From Bacteroidales bacterium (GTDB lineage: Bacteria; Bacteroidota; Bacteroidia; Bacteroidales; UBA932): a stretch of DNA of 40,574 bases. Each line of letters opens with the position of its first letter. Position 1 is the first letter of the stretch. The notes under the pieces were generated by a model. That model worked only from the letters and a program-made list of their open reading frames with translations, had not been told where the DNA came from and made no database searches. The stretch covers positions 1 through 40,574 of the forward strand of contig JAFTGA010000029.1 of the NCBI GenBank assembly GCA_017458145.1, written 5' to 3'. Position numbers and translations under genes: made by a program. Below are positions 17,018 to 25,187 of this stretch, one piece after another.

Positions 17018-17901
17018 AGGGCCTGGATGAATGCGGCCAGGGCGGCGCCCGGGTCGGGTTGTCTCATGAAATGTTCGCCCATCAGGAAACCGCGGTAGCC
17101 CGCGTCGCGCAGCGCCCGCACGGTCGCCGGGTCGCTGATCCCGCTCTCGGAAACGAATACCGGCGTGGCCGGCAGTCGTCCCGTGCCTGACAGACCGGGA
17201 GGCGTTCCCCCCGGACCCCCTGCGGCGCTTCGCTTCGACGGCCCCGCTGCGAGCGTTGGCGTTGTGAAGGGCGGAGCCGAAATTGGTTTTTCGGCAAATT
17301 TGTCCGGAAAATAATTTCGGTCCGTCTGCGAGGCAAGCAGCGGGGCCAGGTCAAATGAGGTCTGCACGTCCGTGACGAACGAGCCGAGGTGCCGGTTGTT
17401 CACGCCGACAACATCGACATCCGGAGTGATGTAGTCCAACTCGTCTGCGCTGTGGATTTCCAGCAGCACTTCCAGGCCGAGACGGCGGGCTTCGGCGGTC
17501 AGGGAAGCGCAGTCCGTCCGGCTCATGCACGCGGCGATGAGCAGCACGGCGTCCGCCCCCGCCTGGCGGGCTTCCACGAGCTGTACCGGGTCGATGATGA
17601 AGTCCTTGCGCAGGATGGGGATGTCCACGAGCGGGCGTACCCGCCGGATGAAGTCGAGGCTGCCGCCGAAATAGGATTCGTCGGTAAGGATGCTCAGCGC
17701 TGCAGCGCCTGCTGCCGCGTAGGCCGGTACGACCTGCTCCGGCACGGCCTCCGGGTGGATCCACCCTTTGGACGGGGATTTCCGCTTGAACTCCGCGATG
17801 ATTCCGGTCTCCGAGACAAGCAAAGCTTGCCTCAGCGACCGCCTTTTCCCGAATCGCAGCTCCTGCCGCTTGGTCTCCAGAATTTTGTCGAGGATATCCA
17901 T
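17014..17901 (-). CDS. trpC: Indole-3-glycerol phosphate synthase with an in-frame repeat insertion
   Basis: A 295-residue TrpC; family members are usually about 255-260. Standard segments are present: AEFKRKSPSKGWI (catalytic Lys/Glu region), ILRKDFIIDP, VLLIAACM, LLEIHS, VVGVNNRHL and, at Glu252, VFVSESGIS. Between DLAPLL (about residue 188) and LPATPVFVSESG (about 240) lie some 45-50 extra residues. They include RNYFPDKFAEKPISAP (195-210), encoded by a palindromic repeat with a second copy between queF and the SDR gene, then a Pro/Gly/Ala-rich stretch. By TIM-barrel topology the insert falls between helix 6 and strand 7, on the face away from the active site, so the enzyme may still work. 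No frameshift or stop is seen. It sits in the trp operon between trpD (6-bp gap) and trpF. Confidence 0.93.
   Translation of the reverse strand: MDILDKILETKRQELRFGKRRSLRQALLVSETGIIAEFKRKSPSKGWIHPEAVPEQVVPAYAAAGAAALSILTDESYFGGSLDFIRRVRPLVDIPILRKDFIIDPVQLVEARQAGADAVLLIAACMSRTDCASLTAEARRLGLEVLLEIHSADELDYITPDVDVVGVNNRHLGSFVTDVQTSFDLAPLLASQTDRNYFPDKFAEKPISAPPFTTPTLAAGPSKRSAAGGPGGTPPGLSGTGRLPATPVFVSESGISDPATVRALRDAGYRGFLMGEHFMRQPDPGAALAAFIQAL
17195..17347 (-). repeat. Palindromic element, copy B, inserted in trpC
   Basis: The 49-nt core (17271-17319, minus orientation) matches copy A at 44 of 49 bases. A perfect 11-bp inverted repeat, GGCCCCGCTGC (17240-17250) and GCAGCGGGGCC (17337-17347), encloses it; the 17337-17347 arm encodes native TrpC residues (LAPLL). 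A further hairpin, CCGGGAGG-CGTT-CCCCCCGG (17195-17214, one mismatch), lies on the far side. The extra DNA as a whole is roughly 140-155 nt and keeps the trpC frame. Its exact ends need a related trpC without the insert. Confidence 0.85.
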
Positions 17902-17907
17902 CGTACG

Positions 17908-18903
17908 CTAACTGTTGATTTGGACAAACTTCCGGAAAGCGGCAAGGGCCCGGCCGCTCTCCAGCGACTCGCGGCAGAGCGCGATCGATTCCTCCACCGA
18001 GAGATTGCGGTCGATCACCGAGATGCCGCAGGCGGCATTGGCGAGGATGACGGCGGTCTGGGCCTGGGAGGCCGTCCCTTCCAGCACGGCGTCGAAGATC
18101 CTTGCCGCCTCGGCCGCCGTGGCGCCGCCATAGATATCTTTCGGCTCCACATAGTTGAGGCCCAGGTCCTTGGGCGTGAAGACCTTCTCAAAGTGCGGGG
18201 TCACGAGCTTGAAGCCCGAGGTCAGCGAGATTTCGTCGTAGCCGTCGTAGCTGGTGACCACGCCCCAGTTGTCTCCGATCTTTTGGTGGGCCCGGACATA
18301 GAGCCGCTGCTGGGCCTGCGTAGCCGTGCCGTGCAAGGAATTCCGGGGCTGGCAGGGATTGACGAGCGGTCCCAGCAGGTTGAAGCAGGTGGGGACGCCC
18401 AGGGCGCGGCGCACGGGGCCGACGAACTTCATGCCGTAGGCGAAAAGCGGGGCGTGGAAATAGCAGATGCCGGCCTCGTCCAGCGAACGCCGGAGCACGC
18501 CCGGGTCGGCGCTGAACTTGACGCCGTGCTGCTCCAGGACGGTACTGGCACCGCTGACGGAGGTGCTCGCGCCGTTGCCGTGCTTGCTGACTTTGTAGCC
18601 GGCTCCGGCAATCACGAACGCTGCGCAGGTGGAGATGTTGAACGTGTTCTTGCCGTCGCCGCCCGTACCCACGATATCAAGCGTGTTGTAATCCGACAAG
18701 TCGATGTGCCGTCCGGTCTCGATCAGCCCGTCCCGGAAGCCGAGCAATTCATCCACGGTCACGCCACGGGCCTGGAGGGACATCAGCAGGGCGGCGATCT
18801 GGCAGTCGTTGTATTCCTGCCGGGTGATGCCGAGCAGAATGTCCCGGGTCTGGGAGCGGGAGAGGGATTCCCCCTCGATCAATTGTGCAAGATACTGTTT
18901 CAT
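17908..18903 (-). CDS. trpD: Anthranilate phosphoribosyltransferase
   Basis: A 331-residue class IV phosphoribosyltransferase joining anthranilate and PRPP. The PRPP-binding GTGGDGKNTFNIST (about residues 79-92) and KHGNGASTSVSGASTVLEQHG are present; the latter replaces the proteobacterial KHGNRSVSS form and is the Bacteroidota version. LGPLVNPCQP is also typical. It is a stand-alone TrpD, not fused to TrpG, and lies 15 bp after trpG and 6 bp before trpC. Confidence 0.95.
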   Translation of the reverse strand: MKQYLAQLIEGESLSRSQTRDILLGITRQEYNDCQIAALLMSLQARGVTVDELLGFRDGLIETGRHIDLSDYNTLDIVGTGGDGKNTFNISTCAAFVIAGAGYKVSKHGNGASTSVSGASTVLEQHGVKFSADPGVLRRSLDEAGICYFHAPLFAYGMKFVGPVRRALGVPTCFNLLGPLVNPCQPRNSLHGTATQAQQRLYVRAHQKIGDNWGVVTSYDGYDEISLTSGFKLVTPHFEKVFTPKDLGLNYVEPKDIYGGATAAEAARIFDAVLEGTASQAQTAVILANAACGISVIDRNLSVEESIALCRESLESGRALAAFRKFVQINS

Positions 18904-18918
18904 ATAGATTTACGGTTA

Positions 18919-19482
<564 letters not shown>

Positions 19483-19489
19483 TGGGTCG

Positions 19490-20884
19490 CTAAAATTGGG
19501 CGGCGAGCTCGATGGCTTTGCGGAGCGCGCCGAGTTTGTTGCTAACTTCCTGAAGCTCGTATTCCGGATCGCTCGCAGCGACGATGCCGCCGCCGGCCTG
19601 GAACCAGAGTTCTCCGCCGCGGCTGACGAACGAGCGGATGGTGATGGCCTGGTTGAGCGATCCGTCAAAGCCGATGCTTCCGACGCAGCCGCCGTACGCA
19701 CCGCGGCTGTGGGGCTCCAGTTCCGAGATGATCTGCATGGCGCGGACCTTCGGGGCACCCGAGAGCGTCCCTGCAGGGAAGGTATCGATGAAGGCCCGGA
19801 CCGGGTCTGCGCCTTCGTCAAGCACACCGCTGACGCGGCTGACCAGGTGGATCACGTGGGAGTAGTACTGCAATTCTTTGTAGAAATCCACCTGGACACC
19901 GTGGCAGTTGCGCGAGAGATCATTGCGCGCGAGGTCCACAAGCATGACATGTTCGGCATTCTCTTTGGGGTCGTCCCGCAGGAATTCCGCGCCTTTCGCG
20001 TCGGTGGCGTCATCGCCGGTGCGGCGGGTCGTGCCCGCGATGGGGTCGATAAAGGCGCGTCCGCCCTCGATGCGGCAATGGGTCTCGGGCGAGGATCCGA
20101 GGATGCGGTAACCGCCGAAGTCCATGTAGAACAGGTACGGCGACGGGTTGATGTTCCGCAGCGCGCGGTAGAGCTGGAAGTCGTCGCCCTCATAGCGCTG
20201 CACGAAACGGCGCGACAGTACAACCTGGAACACGTCGCCGCGGCGGCAGTGGGCGATGCCGCGGCGGATGTTCTCCCGGTGCTGCTCGTCCGTGAGCGGC
20301 GAGTTGACCGCGCCGACGGCGCGGAAATCGTACAGGTTGGCGGCGGCTCGACCCAGCAGGCGCTCGATGCGGGCGGACTCGGGACTGCCGCCTTCCGGGA
20401 CCAGTTCGTGCAGGGTCAGACGGTTACGGAAATGGTCGAATTCGAGCGTGAAGCGGAACAGGATGTAGAGCAGGTCCGGAGCGTCGTTTTCTGCGCGCGT
20501 CTCGTCTTTGACGGGGATGTCCTCGAAATAGCGGACGGCGTTGAAGCTCGTGAATCCCCAGAGGGCGGCGTGCGGGCTGTCCAGTGCGAAGCGTGCCATA
20601 AAGTCCCGGACGAGGCGGTCGGCGGGGTAATCGCGGGAGATGGCATGCTCCTGCGCGGATCCGTCCGGGAGATGGCAGAAGCCGGTGCCGTGCGTGATGC
20701 CCGCCTCGGCGAACGGCTCCAGCGCGATGAAGGAGCGTGAATCCCGGCCGGTATGGTAATCGCTGCTCTCCATCAGGATGGAACGCGTGGAGGCGTCCCG
20801 CAGGCGCAGGTAGGCCGACACGGGGGTGTGCAGGTCGCCGGGCAGCGGCCGGCTGACGAGGGTATAGCGGAAGGGAGTGTTCAT
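19490..20884 (-). CDS. trpE: Anthranilate synthase component I
   Basis: A 464-residue chorismate-utilising enzyme. The N-terminal LMESSDYH (about residues 38-45) matches the LLES motif that binds feedback Trp, suggesting allosteric inhibition. The C-terminal catalytic half has FQVVLSRRF, the segment RIEGGRAFIDPIAGTTRR, DLARNDLSR, PAGTLSGAPKVRAMQI and GGIVAASDPEYE. With TrpG it makes anthranilate. Its start overlaps the trpB stop by four bases (20881-20884), the trpB-trpE order being characteristic of Bacteroidota. Confidence 0.96.
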   Translation of the reverse strand: MNTPFRYTLVSRPLPGDLHTPVSAYLRLRDASTRSILMESSDYHTGRDSRSFIALEPFAEAGITHGTGFCHLPDGSAQEHAISRDYPADRLVRDFMARFALDSPHAALWGFTSFNAVRYFEDIPVKDETRAENDAPDLLYILFRFTLEFDHFRNRLTLHELVPEGGSPESARIERLLGRAAANLYDFRAVGAVNSPLTDEQHRENIRRGIAHCRRGDVFQVVLSRRFVQRYEGDDFQLYRALRNINPSPYLFYMDFGGYRILGSSPETHCRIEGGRAFIDPIAGTTRRTGDDATDAKGAEFLRDDPKENAEHVMLVDLARNDLSRNCHGVQVDFYKELQYYSHVIHLVSRVSGVLDEGADPVRAFIDTFPAGTLSGAPKVRAMQIISELEPHSRGAYGGCVGSIGFDGSLNQAITIRSFVSRGGELWFQAGGGIVAASDPEYELQEVSNKLGALRKAIELAAQF

Positions 20885-22065
20885 TTCTTGTAGTAGTTGA
20901 GGTAGGTTTCGATGTCCTTGTCGCCCCGTCCGGAGACGGTCAGTACGATGATGTCCTCGGGGCGGAACTGCATCTTGGACAGCGCCCCGAGTGCATGGGC
21001 GCTTTCCAGCGCCGGGATGATGCCTTCGAGGCGTGTGAGCTCGTAGGCGGCGGCCACGGCCTCGTCGTCGTTGACGGGAATGACGCGTGCGCGGCCCTGC
21101 GCCGCCAGGTTGGCGTGCATCGGGCCGATCCCTGGATAGTCCAGGCCGGCGCTGATGGAGTACGGCTCTTCGATCTGCCCGTCCGGACTCTGGATCACAT
21201 AGCTCTTGGCGCCGTGCAGGATGCCCACCTGCCCGAGGGCGATGGTGGCGGCGGTCTTTCCGCTGTCCACGCCCAGACCGCCGGCCTCCGCGAGGACGAT
21301 CTTCACGCGCGGGTCATCTATGTAATGATAGATGGTGCCGCCGGCGTTGGATCCGCCGCCCACGCAGGCCATCAGGTAATCCGGCCAGTCGCGTCCGGTC
21401 TGTTCCAGCAACTGGACCCTGATCTCCTCGCTGATGACGGATTGCAGCCGCGCCACCATGTCCGGGTACGGATGCGGTCCCACCGTGGAGCCGATGATGT
21501 AAAACGTGTCGGCGGGGTGACAGCACCAGTCCCGGATGGCTTCATTGGTGGCGTCCTTGAGCGTCTTGTTGCCGGAGGTCACGGGCTTGACCGTGGCGCC
21601 GAGCATTTTCATCTTCTCCACGTTGACGTGCTGGCGCTGCACGTCGGTTTCGCCCATATAGACAATGCATTCCATGTCCATCAGGGCGCAGACGGTGGCC
21701 GTGGCCACGCCGTGCTGCCCCGCTCCCGTCTCTGCGATGATGCGCCGCTTGCCCATCCGGCGGGCCACCAGGATCTGTCCCACGGTGTTGTTGATCTTGT
21801 GGGCGCCGGTATGATTGAGGTCCTCGCGTTTGAGCCAGATCTGCGTGCCGTAGCGCTCCGATAGGCGCCGGGCACGGTAGAGCGGGCTCGGACGACCGAC
21901 ATAGTCGCGCAGCAGGGCGCGGTATTCCTGCTGGAAGTCTTCGCTTCCGATGATGGGAAGATAGGCCTGCTGCAGGTCCTCCACGCATTGGTGGAGGATT
22001 TCGGGGACGTAGGCGCCACCGAATTCGCCGTAATAACCTTCCCGGTCCACTAAATAACTATCCAT
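20881..22065 (-). CDS. trpB: Tryptophan synthase beta subunit
   Basis: A 394-residue PLP enzyme of the TrpB1 type that joins indole and serine. PLP Lys90 lies in HTGAHKINNTVGQ, and the phosphate-binding ACVGGGSNAGGT follows. The N-terminus GYYGEFGGAYVPEIL is diagnostic. A frame 31 codons longer reads back through the attenuator hairpin; ATG 22065-22063, 31 nt after the terminator, is the real start. It is the first structural gene of trpBEGDCFA, far from its partner trpA at the other end of the operon. Confidence 0.96.
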   Translation of the reverse strand: MDSYLVDREGYYGEFGGAYVPEILHQCVEDLQQAYLPIIGSEDFQQEYRALLRDYVGRPSPLYRARRLSERYGTQIWLKREDLNHTGAHKINNTVGQILVARRMGKRRIIAETGAGQHGVATATVCALMDMECIVYMGETDVQRQHVNVEKMKMLGATVKPVTSGNKTLKDATNEAIRDWCCHPADTFYIIGSTVGPHPYPDMVARLQSVISEEIRVQLLEQTGRDWPDYLMACVGGGSNAGGTIYHYIDDPRVKIVLAEAGGLGVDSGKTAATIALGQVGILHGAKSYVIQSPDGQIEEPYSISAGLDYPGIGPMHANLAAQGRARVIPVNDDEAVAAAYELTRLEGIIPALESAHALGALSKMQFRPEDIIVLTVSGRGDKDIETYLNYYKK

Positions 22066-22095
22066 ATTCTTTTTTTGTTTGATTGTCTGTTGGCT

Positions 22096-22130
22096 GAAAA
22101 AGGGCCCTGTCGCATCGCGGCAGGGCCCTT
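22096..22130 (-). terminator. trp attenuator terminator
   Basis: On the minus strand AAGGGCCCTG pairs perfectly with CAGGGCCCTT; a CGC/GCG pair extends the stem inside the loop, and TTTTT follows. It lies between the trpL stop (22169) and the trpB start (22065), so it would end transcription before the structural genes. I found a candidate alternative helix (CAACTC with GAGGTTG around the end of trpL) but no convincing antiterminator that pairs with the 5' arm. Confidence 0.88.
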
Positions 22131-22168
22131 CATATACCTTTATACTGTTCAGATACACATACGGAGCG

Positions 22169-22237
22169 TCAACCTCTTACGACTTCTGGGAGTTGTAACA
22201 GGCGCCACCACCAATATGCGCTCGCGTGATAATTCAT
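22169..22237 (-). CDS. trpL: trp operon leader peptide with three tandem Trp codons
   Basis: A 22-codon frame starts ATG 22237-22235, reads MNYHASAYWWWR and on to VVRG, and stops at TGA 22171-22169. Codons 9-11 (22213-22205) are TGG-TGG-TGG. Three Trp codons in a row in a 22-residue frame, placed between a canonical promoter and a strong hairpin with a T-run in front of trpB, mark it as a classical attenuation leader peptide. Ribosome stalling at these codons under Trp shortage should prevent the terminator at 22096-22130 from forming. The start lies only seven bases after the -7 box, so the mRNA would have about four bases before AUG and translation would be close to leaderless. Too short for standard gene finders. 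Confidence 0.88.
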   Translation of the reverse strand: MNYHASAYWWWRLLQLPEVVRG

Positions 22238-22244
22238 ACTTTCG

Positions 22245-22274
22245 CAAATGTATGAATTCCATTTGGAAATACAA
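22245..22274 (-). promoter_or_regulatory. trp operon promoter
   Basis: TTG (22274-22272) and a perfect TACATTTG -7 box (22252-22245) are separated by 19 bp, the best promoter in the window. The spacer contains a short inverted repeat, TTCCA-TT-TGGAA (22257-22268 on the plus strand), possibly an operator. The predicted transcript start is near 22241. Confidence 0.82.
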
Positions 22275-22318
22275 GGAAAAAAAGCTCTTTTTTCGTAACT
22301 TTCGCTTCCAAAAAATCA

Positions 22319-25147
22319 ATGGAAATGAAGAGACTCTCACTTGTCTTAGTTTTGGTTGCAATTGTTTTTTGCGCCGACGGCGGCTCCGCGTGGGCCCGGA
22401 AGAAACCCCTCGACCACAGTGTCTATGACGGCTGGCAGTCCGTCCGTGCCGTCCGGCTCTCTCCGGACGGGCGGCTGCTTTCTTACGAAGTCGTGCCCCA
22501 GGAGGGCGACGGCATCCTGTATGTGAAGAACCTGCAGAGCGGGGCGGAGCTCGCCGTGGAGCGCGGGACCGGCCTGAAATGGGCGCAGGATGCGTCCTGG
22601 GGACTCTTCACGGTCAAGGCTCCCTTCGCGGATGTGCGCCAGGCAAAAATTGACAAAAAGAAGAAGGAGGACCAGCCCAAGGACAGCCTGGCCCGGCTGG
22701 ACCTGCGCACCCTGGCGTGGGAGATGGTCGGCGCCGACGGCACGGCGGACCTGGGCTACGACGCCGCGCCCTACCTGTTTGCCGCCCAGGAGGTCAAGGG
22801 CCGCAAGTCCAGGAGCCTGCTGGTATACAACACGGCTACGGGCAGCACGGACACGCTGAAGAACGTCTCGAAGTTCCTGGCGTCGAAGTCCGGAGACCGC
22901 CTGGCGGTCATCACCGCCAAGGAGGAGAAGGACTCGCTTTCGCGCAGCGCGGTGATCCTCTATGATTTCACGAAAGGGAGCATCGACACGCTCTCCAGCG
23001 GCCGCAAGACCTACGACAATATTCGCTTCAGCGCCGGCGGCGACCGGCTCCTCTTCACGGCCACCGACCAGGAAGAAAAGACGGACGGCACGCCCGCCCA
23101 CGCCATTTTCCTGGCGCAGGAGAAGCTGTTGAAGAAGGCCACGCGCCGCGCCCCCGCCCAGACGCAGTGGAGCGCCTGCGAGCTGCTTGCCGCGGATGCT
23201 GCCGCGCTGCCGCAGGGCTGGATCGTAGCCGCATCGAGCCGGCCCGCCTTCTCCAACGCCGCTTCGCGCGTGGTGCTGGATCTGGCCGAATACGTCCCGG
23301 CCCGGGACACGACGGTCTATGACTTCGAGGCCGCCCAGCTGGACATCTGGGTTTGGGACAAGCAGACCGTCCCGCCGATGGACAAGGTGGCGCGCGGGCG
23401 GGCCCGCACCCGCAAGGCGGTGGTAAACCTGGACCGTCCGGGCGAACTCGTCGTCCTGTCGAAGAACCCGTCCGACCGGATCAATTTCTTCGCCGGCGCG
23501 GAGGCGGACTATGCCCTGTCTTCCGACAGCGAGGCCTATGCGATCGACAATATGTGGTCGGCGGATTCCCGCGCGGACATCTCCCTGGTAAGCCTGCGTG
23601 ACGGCAGCCGCACGGTGCTTGCGGAAGGCGCCACCGGCTACCCGATGCCTTCGCTGTATGGCAAGTACCTTGCCTGGTTCAACACCCGGGACGGCAACTG
23701 GTACAGCTGGAACCTGGCGACGGGCGCGAGCATCAACCTGACCGGCGGCACCGGCGTGAACTTCTGGGACGAGGAGGATGACCACCCGATCCCGGGCTAC
23801 ACCCCCGTGGGCCGCGCCGTCTGGGCCGGAGAGGACGATGCCGTGCTGCTGACGGACCGCTACGATGTCTGGAAATTCCAGCCGGACGGCAGGAAGGCGG
23901 AGTGCCTGACCCGGGGGGCCGGGCGCCGCGACCGCGTGGAGTACCGCATCGTGCAGCTCGGACAGCCGAATGACCCCTATCTCTACCAGAACCTCAACAC
24001 CCTACCCCTCAAGGGCGGCATCACCCTGTCCTCCTTCGACGTGCAGTCCAAGCGCAACGGCTACGCCACGGTGGACATCGCCCGGGGAGGCGAGCCGCAG
24101 GGCTTCCTCCGGGAGAATTCCTTCACGCAGCTGGTCAAGGCCGAGCGGTCTGACGTGATCGCCTACCTCAAGGGGGATTTCCGTCACCCGATGGATCTCT
24201 ACACCGCCCGGGCCGACTGGTCCGGCGAGCAGAAGCTGACCGCCATCAATCCCCAGCAGGCGGACTACCGCTGGGGTGAGGTGCAGCTGGTCCATTGGGA
24301 CGCCTATGACGGCACGCCGCTCGACGGGCTGCTCTTCACGCCGGACGATCTGGATCCCGGCCGGAAATATCCGATGATGATCTACTTCTACGAGAAGAAT
24401 TCCGAGACGATGTATGACTACCGCGCCCCGGCGCCGAGCCGTTCGATCATCAACATCCCCTTCTACGTGAGCCGTGGCTACGTGGTCTTCGTCCCGGACA
24501 TCGTCTACAAGGACGGCCACCCGGGCGAGAGCGCCTGGAACTGCATCTGCGCGGGCGCGGAGGCGATGTGCCGGCAGTTCTCCTTCATCGACAAATCGAA
24601 GATGGCCATCCAGGGCCAGAGCTGGGGCGGCTACCAGACCGCCTACCTGGTCACGCGCACCGATATGTTCGCCGCCGCGGGTGCGGGTGCGCCCGTCGGC
24701 AACATGACGAGTGCCTACGGTGGCATCCGCTGGGAGTCCGGCAGCAGCCGCATCGGCCAGTACGAGCACGGCCAGAGCCGCATCGGCAAGACGCTCTGGG
24801 AGGACGGCGGACTGGAGCTCTACATCGAGAACTCCCCGGTCTTCCACACGCCCAACGTAACCACGCCGGTGCTCATCATGCACAACGACGCGGACGGGGC
24901 CGTGCCCTGGTACCAGGGGATCGAGTTCTTCATGGGCCTGCGCCGCCTGGGCAAGCCGGCCTGGCTGCTGGAATACAACAACGAGGCGCACAACCTGCTG
25001 GAGCGGCGCAACTGCAAGGACCTGTCGGTCCGCCTGCAGCAGTTTTTCGACCACTATCTCCAGGGCGCCCCGGAGCCGGTGTGGATGAAAGAGGGAATCC
25101 CCTACGCCCGGAAAGGGAATTACTTCGCGACAGAGTACGCGAAGTAA
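22319..25147 (+). CDS. S9 family peptidase (prolyl oligopeptidase-like), secreted
   Basis: A 942-residue secreted serine peptidase. A signal peptide (KRLSLVLVLVAIVFCADGGSAWA) is followed by a long beta-propeller-like region (about 40-650) and a C-terminal alpha/beta hydrolase. The catalytic triad is Ser768 (GQSWGGYQ), Asp859 (HNDADGAVPW) and His891 (NNEAHNL). In such enzymes the propeller restricts entry to short peptides; specificity cannot be read, though the family generally prefers proline or acyl-peptide sites. ATG 22319 and ATG 22325 are both possible starts. A weak -7 box, TAACTTTC (22296-22303), lies upstream, back to back with the trp promoter. A hairpin terminator at 25150 follows. 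Confidence 0.92.
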   Translation: MEMKRLSLVLVLVAIVFCADGGSAWARKKPLDHSVYDGWQSVRAVRLSPDGRLLSYEVVPQEGDGILYVKNLQSGAELAVERGTGLKWAQDASWGLFTVKAPFADVRQAKIDKKKKEDQPKDSLARLDLRTLAWEMVGADGTADLGYDAAPYLFAAQEVKGRKSRSLLVYNTATGSTDTLKNVSKFLASKSGDRLAVITAKEEKDSLSRSAVILYDFTKGSIDTLSSGRKTYDNIRFSAGGDRLLFTATDQEEKTDGTPAHAIFLAQEKLLKKATRRAPAQTQWSACELLAADAAALPQGWIVAASSRPAFSNAASRVVLDLAEYVPARDTTVYDFEAAQLDIWVWDKQTVPPMDKVARGRARTRKAVVNLDRPGELVVLSKNPSDRINFFAGAEADYALSSDSEAYAIDNMWSADSRADISLVSLRDGSRTVLAEGATGYPMPSLYGKYLAWFNTRDGNWYSWNLATGASINLTGGTGVNFWDEEDDHPIPGYTPVGRAVWAGEDDAVLLTDRYDVWKFQPDGRKAECLTRGAGRRDRVEYRIVQLGQPNDPYLYQNLNTLPLKGGITLSSFDVQSKRNGYATVDIARGGEPQGFLRENSFTQLVKAERSDVIAYLKGDFRHPMDLYTARADWSGEQKLTAINPQQADYRWGEVQLVHWDAYDGTPLDGLLFTPDDLDPGRKYPMMIYFYEKNSETMYDYRAPAPSRSIINIPFYVSRGYVVFVPDIVYKDGHPGESAWNCICAGAEAMCRQFSFIDKSKMAIQGQSWGGYQTAYLVTRTDMFAAAGAGAPVGNMTSAYGGIRWESGSSRIGQYEHGQSRIGKTLWEDGGLELYIENSPVFHTPNVTTPVLIMHNDADGAVPWYQGIEFFMGLRRLGKPAWLLEYNNEAHNLLERRNCKDLSVRLQQFFDHYLQGAPEPVWMKEGIPYARKGNYFATEYAK

Positions 25148-25149
25148 TG

Positions 25150-25187
25150 AAAAAACAGCGCTCCGGTCTTTCCGGGCGCTGTTTTTT
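25150..25187. terminator. Bidirectional terminator between the S9 peptidase and the lyase gene
   Basis: AAAAAACAGCGC pairs with GCGCTGTTTTTT, with an inner CCGG/CCGG and loop TCTTT. There is a T-run on both strands, so it can end both convergent genes; its right end touches the stop codon of the minus-strand lyase gene. Confidence 0.9.

Noticed and set aside
17014-17901. trpC as a pseudogene broken by an insertion
   Set aside because: The frame is open throughout, both flanking segments are in the same frame, and all catalytic motifs are present; insertion without inactivation is the better reading.
22066-22158. TrpB starting 31 codons upstream
   Set aside because: Those codons run through the attenuator hairpin; the family N-terminus begins at ATG 22065.
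22131-22240. A T-box or Trp riboswitch as the trp control element
   Set aside because: No T-box sequence or specifier-loop structure was seen; the WWW micro-ORF plus terminator explains the region.
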